Notes: a model not told the origin generated them from the sequence alone. Counted from the stretch's first letter, positions 19,981 to 32,268 are shown. The stretch is 64,000 nt of DNA from Paramarasmius palmivorus (GCA_037176845.1 JAYKXP010000104.1:1-64000); one strand, 5' to 3'. A program made the numbers and translations.

Positions 19981-22958
19981 TATGTTGTATCCCTGAGCGG
20001 ATAAAAATAGTAGTTTATGCTGAGTTATTGATCCAATCTCGCAATAGAACTAAAACAATTACACCACCTACGCGTGAATATTGCATATAATTCCTATGAT
20101 TTCTATACATGAAACTCGATTGAACTAGTTTCAACAGTCAAATTCGGCTACCTAGTAAATGGAATCCAAGGGGCATTTCAGTCAGTTCAGATGGGCTGTG
20201 ACCTGTGACCGCTCCATCCAAACCTCAGGGCCTGGCGGTCACAGGCCGCGAAAATTTTTGGGATATTGGCACCCAGAAACTGCCAAATATGCATTGGAAG
20301 TTCTTGGGTGGTCACACTCCGAGGAAGTCCAGATGGACCGCTTGCGGCAGCGTAAACATCCGACGAATTTACCAGTACTTCCCAGACAGTACATACCACT
20401 GCACGTCTGTACTACTGACTGATTTGGTTGCATTGTCTTCCTTCACATTACGGTTTCTGGATTCTGACGTTCCACCTGCTCGGAAGCGTATTTGCGATAT
20501 GGTCTGGGACATCAACCCGTCTTTGAGGATGAATTCGGTCTCTACATCCATTCTGAGTCCGCACAACTTGGACACTTCCACGAGAACCCCGAAAAAGAGC
20601 CATGCTTGCAGAAATGCAGCTTTGTCCGAGGCAACCACAGGGCTGCCGTCTGAACGGGAGAAAATTGGTGGTGGTCTGTCATCCCTCTTAAATATGGTCT
20701 GTCCATTTTTGCAAATGCCCGGAGGACAAAGAATGTGGCACTGCGTGTCTTTTAAATGAACTATCCATCCACAACGCTCAGGACACGACCAAAAACTGTT
20801 ACGATCGTATTGTTTCGATACACAGAGGTTTGTTACCGCGAATGGTATAAACTAACTTAGGGAGAATGATTTGGTATTGTGAGGTGGTTGGGAGTGTACT
20901 GATGGAGCTTGACTCAGAGTCTCGATGCTGGCGGTCCAGGGTGGTCTTCCTAATCTAATGCATCAGTCACAGCGCTTCATAGATTGTTCGGAATGGTCAC
21001 CACTGTCACGGTAGTACTTGAAGGTTCCTTCGTTTCAAATCTCCCAATGCAGCATCCCATGATCAGGAATGAGAGTCAGAGAGGAAAAGTCGTGGAGCTC
21101 ATGACTACACGTTGCTTTCGTCACATCAGCTCCGCAGGCGTGGAGCCCTATGCCCTGCTCACGGGAGCATCGATCCTTCTTCATCATTAATTGATGTAGA
21201 TCGCATACATGCTTTCAGAGCCTTTAAAGTAAAGCTGCTATGGCACCATTTATTCGTTATTCTGGTTTGGGAAGTATGATATGGCTTGGCAATTAAGATA
21301 CCATCCATGTCCACGAAAGCGCCTTTCACTGGGGGCAATTTCGCATGAGTTTGTGTTCTTTATACTGGACTTACACAAGACTTATGCAAGGTCTAAGCAT
21401 AAGTCATGCATATGGTCCAAAAACTTGAATAAGTATGCGTAAGTCTTTAAAAAAAACTCCGAGACTTATGTTTTCTTGCCCCCGATGTTTGCAATTGAGT
21501 GACGGTAAAGCTAGCCTGGTACTCGGGGAGGGGGTAAGCGTCGTGCTCGGTTAATTTCACAGTCCGACGTATGCCGATGGTGGTGCCGCCACTGCGTCAT
21601 GCAAGCATTGCGGAGACGTCCATGTCCATCTATAGCTATGTATGTAGAGTTTGTTGATTTTTCACTTGGCGCTCGTCACCTGATTGCCGGAAGCACCGTA
21701 ACCTTAACCAGAGGATGGCCATCGAAGTCGTGGTGATTACGTTTTTTTTCGCCTCGCCAGCGATTGCCTCAGCGACTCATCTTCTTGCTGGCAGATATGA
21801 TACGTTTCCCAGACTCGTGGAAATACACTGTGTTCCCTAACAGGGCATAATGTGATCTAGCGACGCAGTTCTATCGCTGTGTACCTGCTCCTCGCTGGCA
21901 CAATCGTCATCATCCCCTCAAGAAAATACCACAAAAGGATAACCCAATTGACGATCCCAGCAAAAAATCGTCCCAGGGAAGCAATTAGATTAGAATGGGT
22001 TCGATATCTGTGTACGTTGCCTTGGTCAAATTCAGGCAGCGCTCTTCTGACTTTGGTTCCCTTCTGCAAGACATACACGAAGCTTGAAAACCAACGATAT
22101 CCATAAATTTCCGTCCATTTAACGACCTCCAATTCCGCCATCCCCAGCTCCACACATGAAACGTTCCTTTACTCTTCTCTCACGTTCTCGATGCAACATA
22201 TCCACGATTGCATCTTCCCACCTCCGTTCACACAAGGGCGACCCAACTCTCCTCATTCATCCCATTTCTCCATACCCCCCACTTCTCGAAGAGTCTCACA
22301 AGCTCCGCCTGCCTTATCCTCGCTTGCAACGCTCTCCACTCTATCCACATCTACCTCGTCATACCTCCGCGTTTAGGCCTCCGTTCCTCGGCAACGATTA
22401 CTTCTTTTTGAGGACTATTGGGCAGCGTGGGTTATTGCGGCAGTGTTGCGCTATTGGAAAGAGTATACGAGTACGGAGAGGAGACACATTGACACCAATT
22501 TCCCGTCACACAAAGCATCCCGCCACCAACGCCCGCTAGGCTTTACTGCATGCAACGAAATATGGGAGATAGATTGCAAGAAGGTACAACCTACAACTAC
22601 TTGTCAAGCCCCATGTTTATTCTTCAGCTGGGTTAGGATTGTGACAAATGTGTATGCTCCTCTTTCGAGGCACCTCAACCGCACTCCATCAGGCATCCCC
22701 ACTACCAACTTCCTAACAACCTGACAGACAACCTTCACAGCGAGGCCATTTTGTCACCTATCACAATAACTGAACGATATGTCGTGACTTCCCTTTCTCG
22801 TCGTCCCCAACCCCAGATCGTCAACATATATTACCCCTGTATACGGCAAACGGTGCCGCTTATGCGGGGAGTTTGGGATAGAGAGGAAAGCTTGCAATGA
22901 TATGGATGAATTAAGAGGCACGGAATCCACCCATCAAAATAGATCTGTCGCTCACAAA
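19981..22958. other. 3 kb without a supported gene
   Basis: Frames at plus 20205-20759 and plus 22156-22539 are open but lack recognisable motifs, good start context or splice evidence, and overlapping frames on other strands are open as well. A hairpin occurs at 21379-21405. Nothing else is claimed. Confidence 0.4.
21379..21405. repeat. short perfect hairpin
   Basis: GACTTATGC and GCATAAGTC form a 9-bp perfect stem with a 9-base loop. It lies in a 110-bp patch rich in further GACTTA(C/T) words in both orientations, possibly the core of a small palindromic repeat. Confidence 0.5.
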
Positions 22959-23684
22959 TTATAATGCATCCTCATATTCTGGTGGTACATCCAACACATT
23001 GCTCCCGCCACTGCTATCAGCCTCTGACCGCGGAGGCGCTGGTCTCCACCCGCTGTCTTTGTGTTTTCGGAGTCGAGGTGGTATCGGTGTCGATTCAGTA
23101 TTATTTATTGGGGCAATGGGGTTTTGCGTGGTATCATCGGCGAACACGATGCTCGGCTTGGGTGTAGGAGCGATCAGGGTGTCTTTATGAACAGTGAATG
23201 GATGAGGACTCATCATTCTCTTTGCTGCTCTTCGTCTTCGGAAGCATACCCACATAACGACTAATATGATGAAATAGATGGAACCAACAGTGGCCCCGAT
23301 TCCTCGTAGAAGATTGGAGTTGGCTCTGATGGGCATTTGGTTAATTAGTCGTCAGTAAAGAAATAGAACTCGTTTACGTTGGCCGGTTTGAGTCACCTCC
23401 GCTTCCGCCGCCATCGTCGGAGCCACCTATAGGGATGCTTGAACGTGTAACTATGAAAGACGTACGGAAAATGTTAGACGATAGGTCGGGCTTTAATTCA
23501 AGGACTTACAAGGGTCAGAGAAAGTTGGAACTATGAAAGAGGTACGGCAAATGTTACACAGTAAGTCGGGGCTTTGATTGAGCAAAGACTTACAAGGGTC
23601 AGTGAACGTTGGACCCACTGAGAAGGTGTTCGAAGGTGTGATAATGGTACCGGATATAGCGGGATCTGATGAAGAATTGGTCAT
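22959..23684 (-). CDS. single-pass membrane protein, tail B (5' end uncertain)
   Basis: Minus-strand exons 23594-23684 (from an ATG at 23684), 23510-23530, 23378-23450 and 22959-23325 join in frame into 183 residues. The product has a Ser/Thr/Gly-rich stalk, a transmembrane helix (ATVGSIYFIILVVMWVCF) followed by RRRR, and a tail with HKDSGWRPAP that ends PPEYEDAL. No signal peptide or ectodomain is present, so upstream exons are probably missing or were cut off by the LTR fragment at 23815-23945. The 21-base micro-exon and its intron are a tandem copy of the end of the previous exon and its intron. Whether a full protein is made is unclear. Confidence 0.6.
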
Positions 23685-23814
23685 GAGGCTATAGTCTTGT
23701 GCGTAAAGATGTGGTCTCGGGAGAAGGAAGCCTAACCTTTGATACCTGTTTTCATTATATACCACAAGGTTGCGTGGTATCGATATCGGTGGTTGTCAAG
23801 TATGCAGGAAGCGG

Positions 23815-23945
23815 GTTCCCATTAGTCGTTTACCTGGACCAGTGCTATACGAGTATAACGTTACCTTCGACAGTCTTATTTTGCCCCAGGGCCTGTACTT
23901 ACGTTGTCATAAAACCACTACTTCAAACATCCAAGGAAGAAGCGA
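23815..23945 (+). repeat. fragment of solo LTR family a
   Basis: The middle part of the LTR is recognisable (for example GTCTTATTTTGCCCC followed by TGTACTTACGTTGTCATAAAA). The ends are missing. It lies directly upstream of the minus-strand membrane-protein gene. Confidence 0.55.
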
Positions 23946-24589
23946 AACACTTGGCTTGGACGAGAAAATATCTGGTAAGTAACGGAGCGCCAATATCGAT
24001 TTGTTTAAAGTGCTCTGGATTCGATGATGAACACTATGTTCGACGACAAGGACCGTGGCAGTACTGGTATATTGCACGCGCCGTTGGCTCCCGAGAAATC
24101 AACAGAATATTAACAGATGGGAACGGTTGCACCATTGATATCGATCATGCTAATTGATGTAGATGAGGGATTCGTTGAAACCAACAGTGGCGCGGGTTAT
24201 GCCGGTAGCTCCAGCTTAAAGACGCCCCTTCAAGTCAATTTGCGGCAGCTAAATGTCGCATCGATCGAGCCTTTTGGATCATTGTGAGAAGTCTAGAAAG
24301 TCTAAAATTTTGCATAAACACACGCACAATACCGTCTGTAACGTATGCTCGTCACCGGAAAATGTGACGATACAATCCAGCGTGTTTGTACCATTAGTAT
24401 TAATACCTTATACAGCGGAGGGTAAGTACTCTGCTGAGTCTTGGTTGAATGAGCCACAGCGTGATTCAACATCGATATCATATTACACCGATGAAGATCA
24501 ATACAACGAGGAGGACGCCTGCTGTGGTGCGAATCAATGTCGGACGGCGGGATCTGGATGATGATCTTTTCGGGTTATCGGTGCTTGCT

Positions 24590-25170
24590 CTTTCGTTAGA
24601 TAAAGGCTCTAGGTTTACGTTTCTGGCGAAGAAGTAGGAGTGGGACTCTGGCTCGTCGCACTTGGCGTAACTGTTACGGTTACAACACGGCCAGACTCTG
24701 TTTGAGTAGGGGAAAAAGTTCAGAGAATGATAGTGTCTCCATTAGAGCGAACTTACCTGTCGGAGTAACCGTCACCGTCATCTCCTCACCCTCAGAGTTT
24801 AATCATGAGCGATTGAGGATCAGAAAGCGGCGCGACATCACTTGAAGCGCGCTCACTTGTTGATGTTATGGGCAGACTTGGTGTAACTGTCACGGTAACT
24901 ACCCCACCGTTAGAAGCTACAAAAATGGGGATTAAGTGTGGTTTCCTTAAGGATCGTATGGATGTCTCGTACTGGTTGATGTTTCCGAAGCTTGCGAGGA
25001 CAACCCTGTTGTGAAAACAGTTTTGACACTGCTGACACCTGGATGAAGATCAGAGAGGGCCGTATGAGGGGCTTGCCCGAAAATACACTTACCTGTTGTT
25101 GTTAACGTAACGGGGGACGAAGCTGGAGGCAGAGACTGTAGCGAGCTAACAGACATATCACTAGGCAAGG
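24590..25170 (-). pseudogene. array of exon-like modules encoding VTVTVTP
   Basis: Reading the minus strand, five short open blocks are separated by intron-like sequence with GTAAGT donors. Four encode variants of (V)VTVTVTP(S/T) (PVTLTTTG, VVTVTVTPS, MTVTVTPTG, VVTVTVTPS) and one encodes GVSSVKTVFTTG. Such Thr/Val repeats are stalk-like. They may be the 5' stalk exons of the minus-strand gene at 22959-23684, now separated by 900 bp and an LTR fragment. Stops follow several modules, so I treat the region as decayed or as an unproven multi-exon gene. Confidence 0.45.
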
Positions 25171-25923
25171 AGATCGACCTATGTGCAATGTATCGCCTAG
25201 GTTTTATACCATACGGCGGGACGCGAATGATTCATCATCAACTCTTGCTTGTTCGGGAGGACCTGATTCTGTAGTCATGACATCAAGATTAAGCCACCTA
25301 TTTCGAGTTCGAGTTCTTTACGACTCCTTACTTCTCTCTGTACACTAGTGAATCATCCGTCTTCGAGGATCGAAAAATAGATTACCAGGCAGTGCCTGAT
25401 TCCCATCAAATCGTTGTGGTTTCTTGTCCTTGACACTCATCACAAATCAGCTCCGATGTGCCGAAGCACGATGTCAGGCACAGCTTCCATCTTTCAATTT
25501 TTTCCAAATTTGTCCTCTCCTCGGCGTCTCCGCACAGACTAGGCTACGAGCCCAATTACCTACCTCCCAGTCTGATGCGGTTGATTGCAATGCGAGTGTC
25601 TACATCATCTGAGATCACGGCTCCTACTTTACGATGGTGTCCACTGAACGTGTATTCCAATCCTCCCCTGTCAAGACGTGAATAAGCTTATTTGGTTTAC
25701 CAAGTTCAAGCCATTGGCTGCCAATCCCTGAAAACTTCGTAGAAACATCAAAATTAGATCAAATCAAGTTTCTGCGCTGATCGAAAAAAGGCTGTTCATA
25801 TCGAACACGTATAGACGCTCAATAAGAAGTTTTATATAGGTGAGAATCTACGTGAAGTTGGCCCTTTTGACACTTCCTGCATCACCTGTTATTTGATTGG
25901 CCTGACTTTTCCTTTCGACGCCA
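25171..25923. other. intergenic, no gene seen
   Basis: It contains a likely promoter for the gene starting at 25924 (TTTTATATAGG at about 25830). No coding frame is supported. Confidence 0.4.
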
Positions 25924-27210
25924 ATGTTAGCCTATCAAATTCTTCTACTATTCTACATGGCTAATACAAAATTTATTTCAATCAGGTTGACCGTTTTTCC
26001 GCGCGACAATGGGTTCTTCTTTGACAGTGTTACTCAAATTCCTCTGGAAGCACAGTGGGACGAAGCCGTCCAACTCAGGATTGAATGGCATCTCGATCCT
26101 GATTCGCAGGTTAATAAGCCCATTACATTCGTAGTATGGCCTACAAGTAGCCCACAATTAACTTGCACCTCACCTTGTGATGTATCTCCTTGTAATGCAA
26201 CGTTCCGTACACTTCCCCCGAGGTGAGTAGCCGACGGGACTAAGATTTTGCCGGTTCTAACTATATTTTCTTGGGAAGCGATTATTATTATATAGGTGCG
26301 AATGGGGCTCGCGGGTAAGTAACAATCATTCTTTCAGCTTCCGGATTTATGATCGTATACTTTGATCAGGGCATGGCTTGGTTCTTTCACTTCACATTTT
26401 CGTGTGCAGACGAGCGCAGTCAGTGCTTCTACCATGACTCCGGCACGCGAAAGGTACAGTTCTTTTGATATTGTTCGAATTCCTCGGCTGATTCCTCCGG
26501 CTATCAGTTCTTCAAGCATTTCAACAATAAATGCTACATCAACGCTGTCGACAATTTCAAGTTCACCACATTCAAATTCCTCGGTTGCTACGACCGAATC
26601 GACACCCACTACCACTATCATCATACCCAGCCATCCTGGAGAAGCACTCCTACCCACTATTTCTAGCTCCGCATTCACGCAAACCGTGAACACCCCAGAT
26701 ACGACTCCAACCAATCGGGATAGTGGAGTTAATACGTCCAAGACAAGCTCAAGCAGGGCTTCCATCATTGGACCTATTATCGCGGGAATGGCACTCGTAG
26801 CCATCCTGATACTCGCCCTGATATGCTTCTGTCGCCGTCACCGAGGCCAGCAACGCACCGTATTCAACCGAAATATGATAATCAAACAACCCCAAGATCA
26901 AAACGTTGAAATCGAGATGAGCAACCGACCTGATTCTGATTATATGAGTGCATGTTCAGAATCAGTCATCGCTTTGAACACGGGAATAACAACGACAGGA
27001 AAGGTTGATGTTTGGACAGAGAGACAAAAAGAGATCGAAGGGCGGATGCAACATTTGGTAGCGTTGTTGGATACACTGGAAAGTCAGCCACAGACTGACT
27101 CGGAGGCGTCAATTACAAAGGTCAGAGAGAGGATTAAAAGGTTGAGTGCATTGAAGGAGGGGGATTGGGCTAGGGAAGTATCTGATATTAAGCCACTGGA
27201 GATGATATGA
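25924..27210 (+). CDS. single-pass membrane protein, tail A, intact
   Basis: Exons 25924-26222, 26279-26314, 26370-26453 and 26508-27210 join (all phase 2) into 373 residues. The ectodomain has the family pattern: DSVTQIP, a QLRIEWHLDPD block, a CDVSPCNATF cysteine pair, then AWLGSF in the W-L-G exon. A long Ser/Thr stalk follows, then a transmembrane helix (IIGPIIAGMALVAILILALICF) and a basic RRHR stop. Tail A contains RNMIIKQP, TERQKEIEGRMQHL and the LKEGDWAREVSD ending. The first exon runs through the place where other copies have intron 1: the donor is gone but the frame stays open, so 12-16 extra residues follow the start. The gene stands alone on the plus strand and is a reasonable reference for tail A. 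Confidence 0.8.
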
Positions 27211-27477
27211 TTCCTGCCATATGTGTTAGCTATTTCTACTAGAGTTCGACATATTACCCCTAGTGCTTGGATATATGCACCGTACCATCATAAAAACATG
27301 TTTTTTATGCTAAATAAGACCTAAATCAGCGGCAATTACAGCAACGCTCGACTTTAGCTCCACCTGCGATTCTTCGCGGGGAACGTTGCCATTCGCCCTC
27401 ACTTTCGGTACGCATTTATTTCAGCAAGCAAGCAAAAATATTGCCAGTTGGTTTTTCTCGGTACCATTGACCAGCGA

Positions 27478-28101
27478 CTACAAGGTCTCATATTGAGGCG
27501 GCATATCAATGCTGTTCTTAGGCTCGGACTCTGGCAATCTCCAACCGCTATCCTGCTGACGAAACCTCGATTCCAGGCCATGTCACGGTGGCGGATCTGA
27601 GATCTCGCAGGCTCCAAGTTTAGAAGCCCAAGACAACTACTATACATGTTTTTTCCCGAACCGGTATCGTTCAAGGGTATGGAGTTGGGGATTTTTAGCA
27701 ATTATATCGACCCCGATAATGGAAAAGGGAAATTGCAATGAATACAACCAGAAAGATGATTGACCAAAGTGTTGCTCCGATGATGAGCCCCAAGGACTCA
27801 TCTGAACTAGCTACATCGCTGTCAAGGTCGCATTCATTAGGGGCAAAAAAAGTCTTCTGTATTGACTTTACCTTGGAGTTGGTGATGAAAACGCAGTATT
27901 ATGAGTGATGCTGAATGCACTAGTGATAGTTGTATGAGAAAGAAGACTCAATAACGATGTATACAGTGAGGAATTCGTACGTACATTGAGGGTATCATCT
28001 GACCTTGGGGACCTTGATTCACTGGGCCACCATGCTTCACTCTGATAGTGATACCTTGTATTCAAATGATATTTGATTAGTCTGGACTTCGCGCAAAACA
28101 C
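27478..28101 (-). pseudogene. decayed membrane-protein copy, tail B
   Basis: On the minus strand a Ser/Thr stalk (27868-28101) is followed by a transmembrane segment starting LGLIIGATLWSIIF and, after stops and frame changes, by the tail QDSGWRLPESEP...PPQYETL ending at the stop 27478-27480. The pieces are in the right order but not in one frame, and TGA interrupts the tail frame. The ectodomain is not recognised upstream. It confirms that PPxY-x-x-L is an old feature of tail B. Confidence 0.55.
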
Positions 28102-29849
28102 TTTTGGGTCCTGCCAGTGGTTGTTGAAGGCTGCTTACGGCGAAGTAAGTACTTTGCTCGAGTGACTTGGTCACAATATATAATGGTATCAACATCAGAT
28201 TATGCGGAGTCCGAAGAGTTGTAATCAGTTGTGTTGAAACATACAGGATACAATGCAGGCTCGGATGTAAATCTATGCACTAGACGCTCCTTGAGCGCTT
28301 AATCGGAGTTTCCCGGCGCGAGTCACTAGCCGCGTGACTCGAGACGAGCTGCCCCGTTCCAGTGGGCCTTGACACACCCATCATCCCAGCTGCTCCCTCT
28401 TTTCTCCTCTGTGATGATCAGCTTTTACTGCGATCTGGCTCATTTATTGATAGATAAAAATACGGTTGGTGCGAACAAGATAGAATATGTACGACAAGGG
28501 TACCGGTAAGCATTCTATGCCATCGAAACTGTTAAAGACTTTGAATACAATTAGATTACTCGAAGAACCGCACCCGACTGCTTTCTCCTCTTCAATACCT
28601 CCCACTTTCAGTATTAATCTCACTTTCCCTCCTCAGAAACATTCACGACTTCCCACCCCCAGTAGAATCCTTCTATAAACCCGCTGCCGTTTCAATGGTT
28701 TGTTGTCCTCCGCATATGACAGTCGGGCACGGAGCTGTGCTCTCAGATTGAAGGGTCAAAAATATAGGAGTCGAAACCAAGGACATGGAAATGACTTTTC
28801 GCGCTCGCTACGACCACCCACACAACCATGCACGACAACCCACTTTCCTCCTATATTAGCATCTCTGCATGACATCGGTAGCGCCCCATCTTCCTCAACT
28901 CGAAGATACATTACCCAAAGAGGCTCCTCCTCGTTCTATTGCGGAAATCTAGCACCCAGCCTTCTTTCATGGACCTTACGGATGAGTATACCTCGTTCCA
29001 AGATTGTAAGGCAGGAGAGCGAGGGTCGGGACGGTGTGCTTTCCGAATATACGTTCGTCCGTCTGGCAGTGGTTATGTTTGCCATCATGATACACGCATT
29101 TAAGTGTTTGAGCAGCAAAATGGAGTCATACAGGAGGCTGTGCTGGTGTGTCCGCTCAATCAAGTTTGAAAAATCTATTACAGTGCTTACTCTTTTGTTT
29201 GGAGGCACCAGCGCGCTTCATTGCGTTTCAGCCGTACTCTTCCCTCCATTACTTCCTATTTTCAGGCTCGTAAATCTTCTCAGGTGTTGCCGCTCTTCTT
29301 CAGCACCGTTAACGTTATCGCGAGGTTTCAAGCTCAGTGATGGCTCCGTGCTCTTCTTTGTCTAGGATTCATCACCAGTTATCACCTCCTGACATTGTGC
29401 CTCGCTAACATTAATGAATCATAAAAGAAACCCATTCACAGTTTATCGCAACAAAGGCTACCTTTCTTTGAATGTTGCGTCCTCGGTGCATTAGCGCTAG
29501 CACAGCATGTGTTTGTCGTTTCAAAGAACTCGTCTAATACCATCCCCATTCACTCACCTCTCGTCTCAGGATCTACAAACCCACGTGCGTGTCGTTCTAG
29601 TAGTCTGGTCCAGTCTGCGTTGTAGTGGTAAATCCCGGATCTAGTCCCGAACCTATGCGCGTACAGGAGCTCATAATTGCAGTGTTATTGTTAGATTTGC
29701 ATCACGCCTTCGGAAAAATCAAGGCAACCGAAGACATTGTCCGCAGCAATTGACGCTGGCTGTAGATATATATGCACGGAGTTGTCCCATGTTCCGTTGC
29801 AACTCTCAAGAACCAAGACGACACCGTGATACGCTTTCGTTGTGCATAG
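28102..29849. other. 1.7 kb without a supported gene
   Basis: A 221-codon plus frame (28700-29365) has no ATG at its start and no motif. A short signal-like ATG frame near 29655 might belong to the copy that follows. Nothing is claimed. Confidence 0.35.
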
Positions 29850-30567
29850 AAGCGCATCTAGGATGCCCACTGCACATATTAGCTCCAATCCGGATTTCCC
29901 AGAGTATAGGATTCGTGCTGAACAGGGCCCCCCAGAGGCGTTCCCCGATGGAATGATCCAACTCAATATCACTTGGGGTACGGAAACAGACTATGACGAA
30001 GGCAGGCCTCCTATATACGTTAAAATGTGGAATGAGACATTTATATCGTTGGGCATGACACCGTGCAATGTGTTGCCCTGTTTAACCAACTTCAGCTCAC
30101 TTACATCAGGGTCAGTACGTCGATATTATTGCCTTTTCGATAAAATTGATTGTGACATGTATTTCACCATAGAACGTACAACTTGAGTGCAATCACCATC
30201 AGTCCCTATCAGTAAGTGTTTATGCACCTCATACACGTTGGCTTATTCGTACCCAAGGTGGCTTGGCGACTTTATCTCAACAGTTGTCATTCAGGTGCCC
30301 CCAACTCCAAACGTTTCTCCAATCCACAAGTATGTTTTCCTCCCCGCGTTCACTTCGACAAATTGTCTTGCTGAAACCTATAATGAAACAAGTACGGATA
30401 CAGGTTCCGTTATCGGAGGTGTAGCTGGAGGACTTGGCTTTCTCGCATTCGTGATAATTGTACTCATATACTTTCGTCGGCGGAGACGGTTGTCAAAAAT
30501 TAGGGATGCAGCTGCATTTGATAACCATAGAATGGTCAAGAAGCCGAAAGAGCGTACGATAGTATAG
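29850..30567 (+). pseudogene. membrane-protein copy with lost tail
   Basis: Exons 2-5 of the family are clear with phase-2 borders: 29850-30110, 30173-30211, 30258-30329 and 30393-30567. The ectodomain shows QLNITWGTE, CNVLPCLTNF and RWLGDF. The transmembrane segment is GSVIGGVAGGLGFLAFVIIV followed by RRRRR. The tail begins like tail A (NHRMVKKP) but stops after about 30 residues at TAG 30565-30567, so the helical part is gone. Exon 1 with a signal peptide could not be placed with confidence. It may be a pseudogene or a tail-less, possibly decoy-like, protein. Confidence 0.6.
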
Positions 30568-31077
30568 ACAGATGGAAGCGGTTCCGGCCTGGTTACATCT
30601 TCGTTGTTGTGGTTCGGTATGACCTTACGCTGTTTCTGTTGGTTGGAACCCGAAGTGCGGGATTCCTTGTGTCAGTAGGTCTCCGGATCATGGTATCATC
30701 CTTGTATACACATGGACGTCGACTGTATTTTGCCTGCTATTGGGCCTTGATTTATATCATTGACGACACTATTTAAAAGAGGAGCGGTTTGACATGAATA
30801 CATATCTGTGATGGCTAATCTCGCTGCGTACCAGGTGATCACTCCAACGATCTGTTCAAACTACCCAGTCGAGACGAACGATTTACTACCAGGAGATATT
30901 CCTATTCACCGCGAGTCTGTTTGTGACAATGTATGGTCATAATCGACTGGACGACTGATAAGATTGTATGCTCTTCCTAAGGCCTCCCGACTACGAATTG
31001 TCCAGATACCGCCAGCAATGATCTAAAGCAATGTAAGATGCATCCCAGTACTCCTCGATACACATATTATCACTTAC

Positions 31078-31491
31078 CCATCTTCTGAATGAGCCTCCAT
31101 TTCATATGTTTGTCTGAGGAATCAAGCTTAGAGCGATTTGTTGAATAACGGAAATGTTGTGTTAAACTTACCCTATGGACACTCGACTCCTCAAGAACAG
31201 CGCAAGGCAGAAACTAGCCTGACACAATTCTTCGGCGTCGGTTGGTCCCTGTCCTGAGAATACAGGTACAAGAGTGAACCGGACAGGACTGTTTGAGTTG
31301 TCTTCGAAATGGTAGGTGATGTTAAATTGAAATGTGCCAGCCGGCGCCGATTGAGTTTCCATAACACTATCCAGACTGAAACCTTGAGCCCATGCCAAAG
31401 CAATTGTCATTGATCTAGTCACCGGAAACTCTCAGCTCATAACCTACTGAAGGGCAAAAAAAACGTACAGTAACCACAAGTAACGCAACAT
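31078..31491 (-). pseudogene. 5' fragment of a membrane-protein copy
   Basis: On the minus strand exon 1 (31469-31491), exon 2 (31172-31414) and micro-exon 3 (31078-31113) keep perfect phase-2 borders. They encode a short hydrophobic start, FNITYHFED, the CQASFCLALF pair and YEMEAHSEDG. The next exon runs quickly into a stop, and no transmembrane segment or tail follows. Confidence 0.65.
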
Positions 31492-31914
31492 TCTTGAGAT
31501 TTCCGATTGTAAAGGTTAAACCCGTGCGATACGGTGGGGTGTTTATGTGGGGCGTGAAGAATGACAGGGCCTATATAGGCCAGGTCCCGCCGAGCGCCTT
31601 GTTAGTTAATGTATTATCCTCAACAGCCTTAGTAGATTGGACAGCGTGAATACCCGCGTTTGCGGCAGGTTAGGAACATTTGAACACAATGACTCGGACA
31701 AGCATCAGCATGTGTTGCGGGATGATGAACCAAAAGGAAACGGTGCCTCGGGGTTTTTGCTTGGCGACGCCTCTGGTACTTATTCATCCCGAGAAAATAC
31801 AAGTCGAGTGACAGCTAGACAGGAGGATAGTGATTTAGTATGGTACGTCGGCCCATTCCTGCCAGTGTGAATATGATTAAGGCAGAGAAGAAGCCAAACT
31901 GACGAGGATGCTGA
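31492..31914. other. short intergenic stretch before element 2
   Basis: A plus frame at 31637-31870 is open but shares its sequence with the block right of element 2 (about 38740-38790, with GATACAAGTCGA..CTAGACA..TATGGTACGTC), so it is part of a dispersed repeat rather than a gene. Confidence 0.45.
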
Positions 31915-32170
31915 TGTCATGATCCGGTCCGTACTAGCCTAGACCTACACTCCCCCGACTCGCCTCCCGACTCATCTCCTTATTTATTCTCCTATATTCA
32001 TCCCTGATTTCTTTACTCCTAGTAAATACAGTATAAAAGCACATATGTATCTAGTTATACTTCAGTCGAATCAACTCTATTCTGTTCTAGTAACCTCTCA
32101 GTACTCGGCCATCCTACGGCACTTAGGAGAATCTACCGTTTCCGTCTCGCGGCCCGGTCAGATCCTCACA
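31915..32170 (+). repeat. 5' LTR of element 2
   Basis: 256 bp, TGTCATGATCC..CCTCACA. By eye it is identical to 38328-38583. It contains the TATA box and the predicted transcript start. Confidence 0.95.
32032..32039 (+). promoter_or_regulatory. TATA box in element 2 LTR
   Basis: TATAAAAG. The expected start 25-32 bases downstream falls at about 32064, where the self-primer complement begins. Confidence 0.7.
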
Positions 32171-32172
32171 GT

Positions 32173-32183
32173 TTGATTCGACT
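32173..32183 (+). other. putative self-priming primer binding site
   Basis: TTGATTCGACT lies two bases after the LTR and is the exact complement of AGTCGAATCAA at 32064-32074, the predicted 5' end of the element RNA. No TGG tRNA site is seen. An 11-base match between transcript 5' end and primer site is the arrangement of Tf1-type elements, where the RNA primes its own reverse transcription. Confidence 0.65.
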
Positions 32184-32268
32184 CCCCAAACACACAGCCG
32201 CCTACATTCCAATCACTGGAATTTCAGACCTCAAAGGAATTCACTATCGATCATCTCCGTAAAGCCCG

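Noticed and set aside
20205..20759. 184-codon plus frame
   Set aside because: No start context, no domain; overlapping minus frames are equally open.
22156..22539. 127-codon plus frame with a good ATG
   Set aside because: Pro/Ser/His-rich, low-complexity composition with three overlapping frames open; no homologous feature seen.
23699..24157. 152-codon plus frame
   Set aside because: It runs through the LTR family-a fragment; the repeat explains its middle, and copies elsewhere are not open.
28700..29365. 221-codon plus-strand frame
   Set aside because: No ATG at the start, no motif, no splice context; its middle is also open on the other strand.
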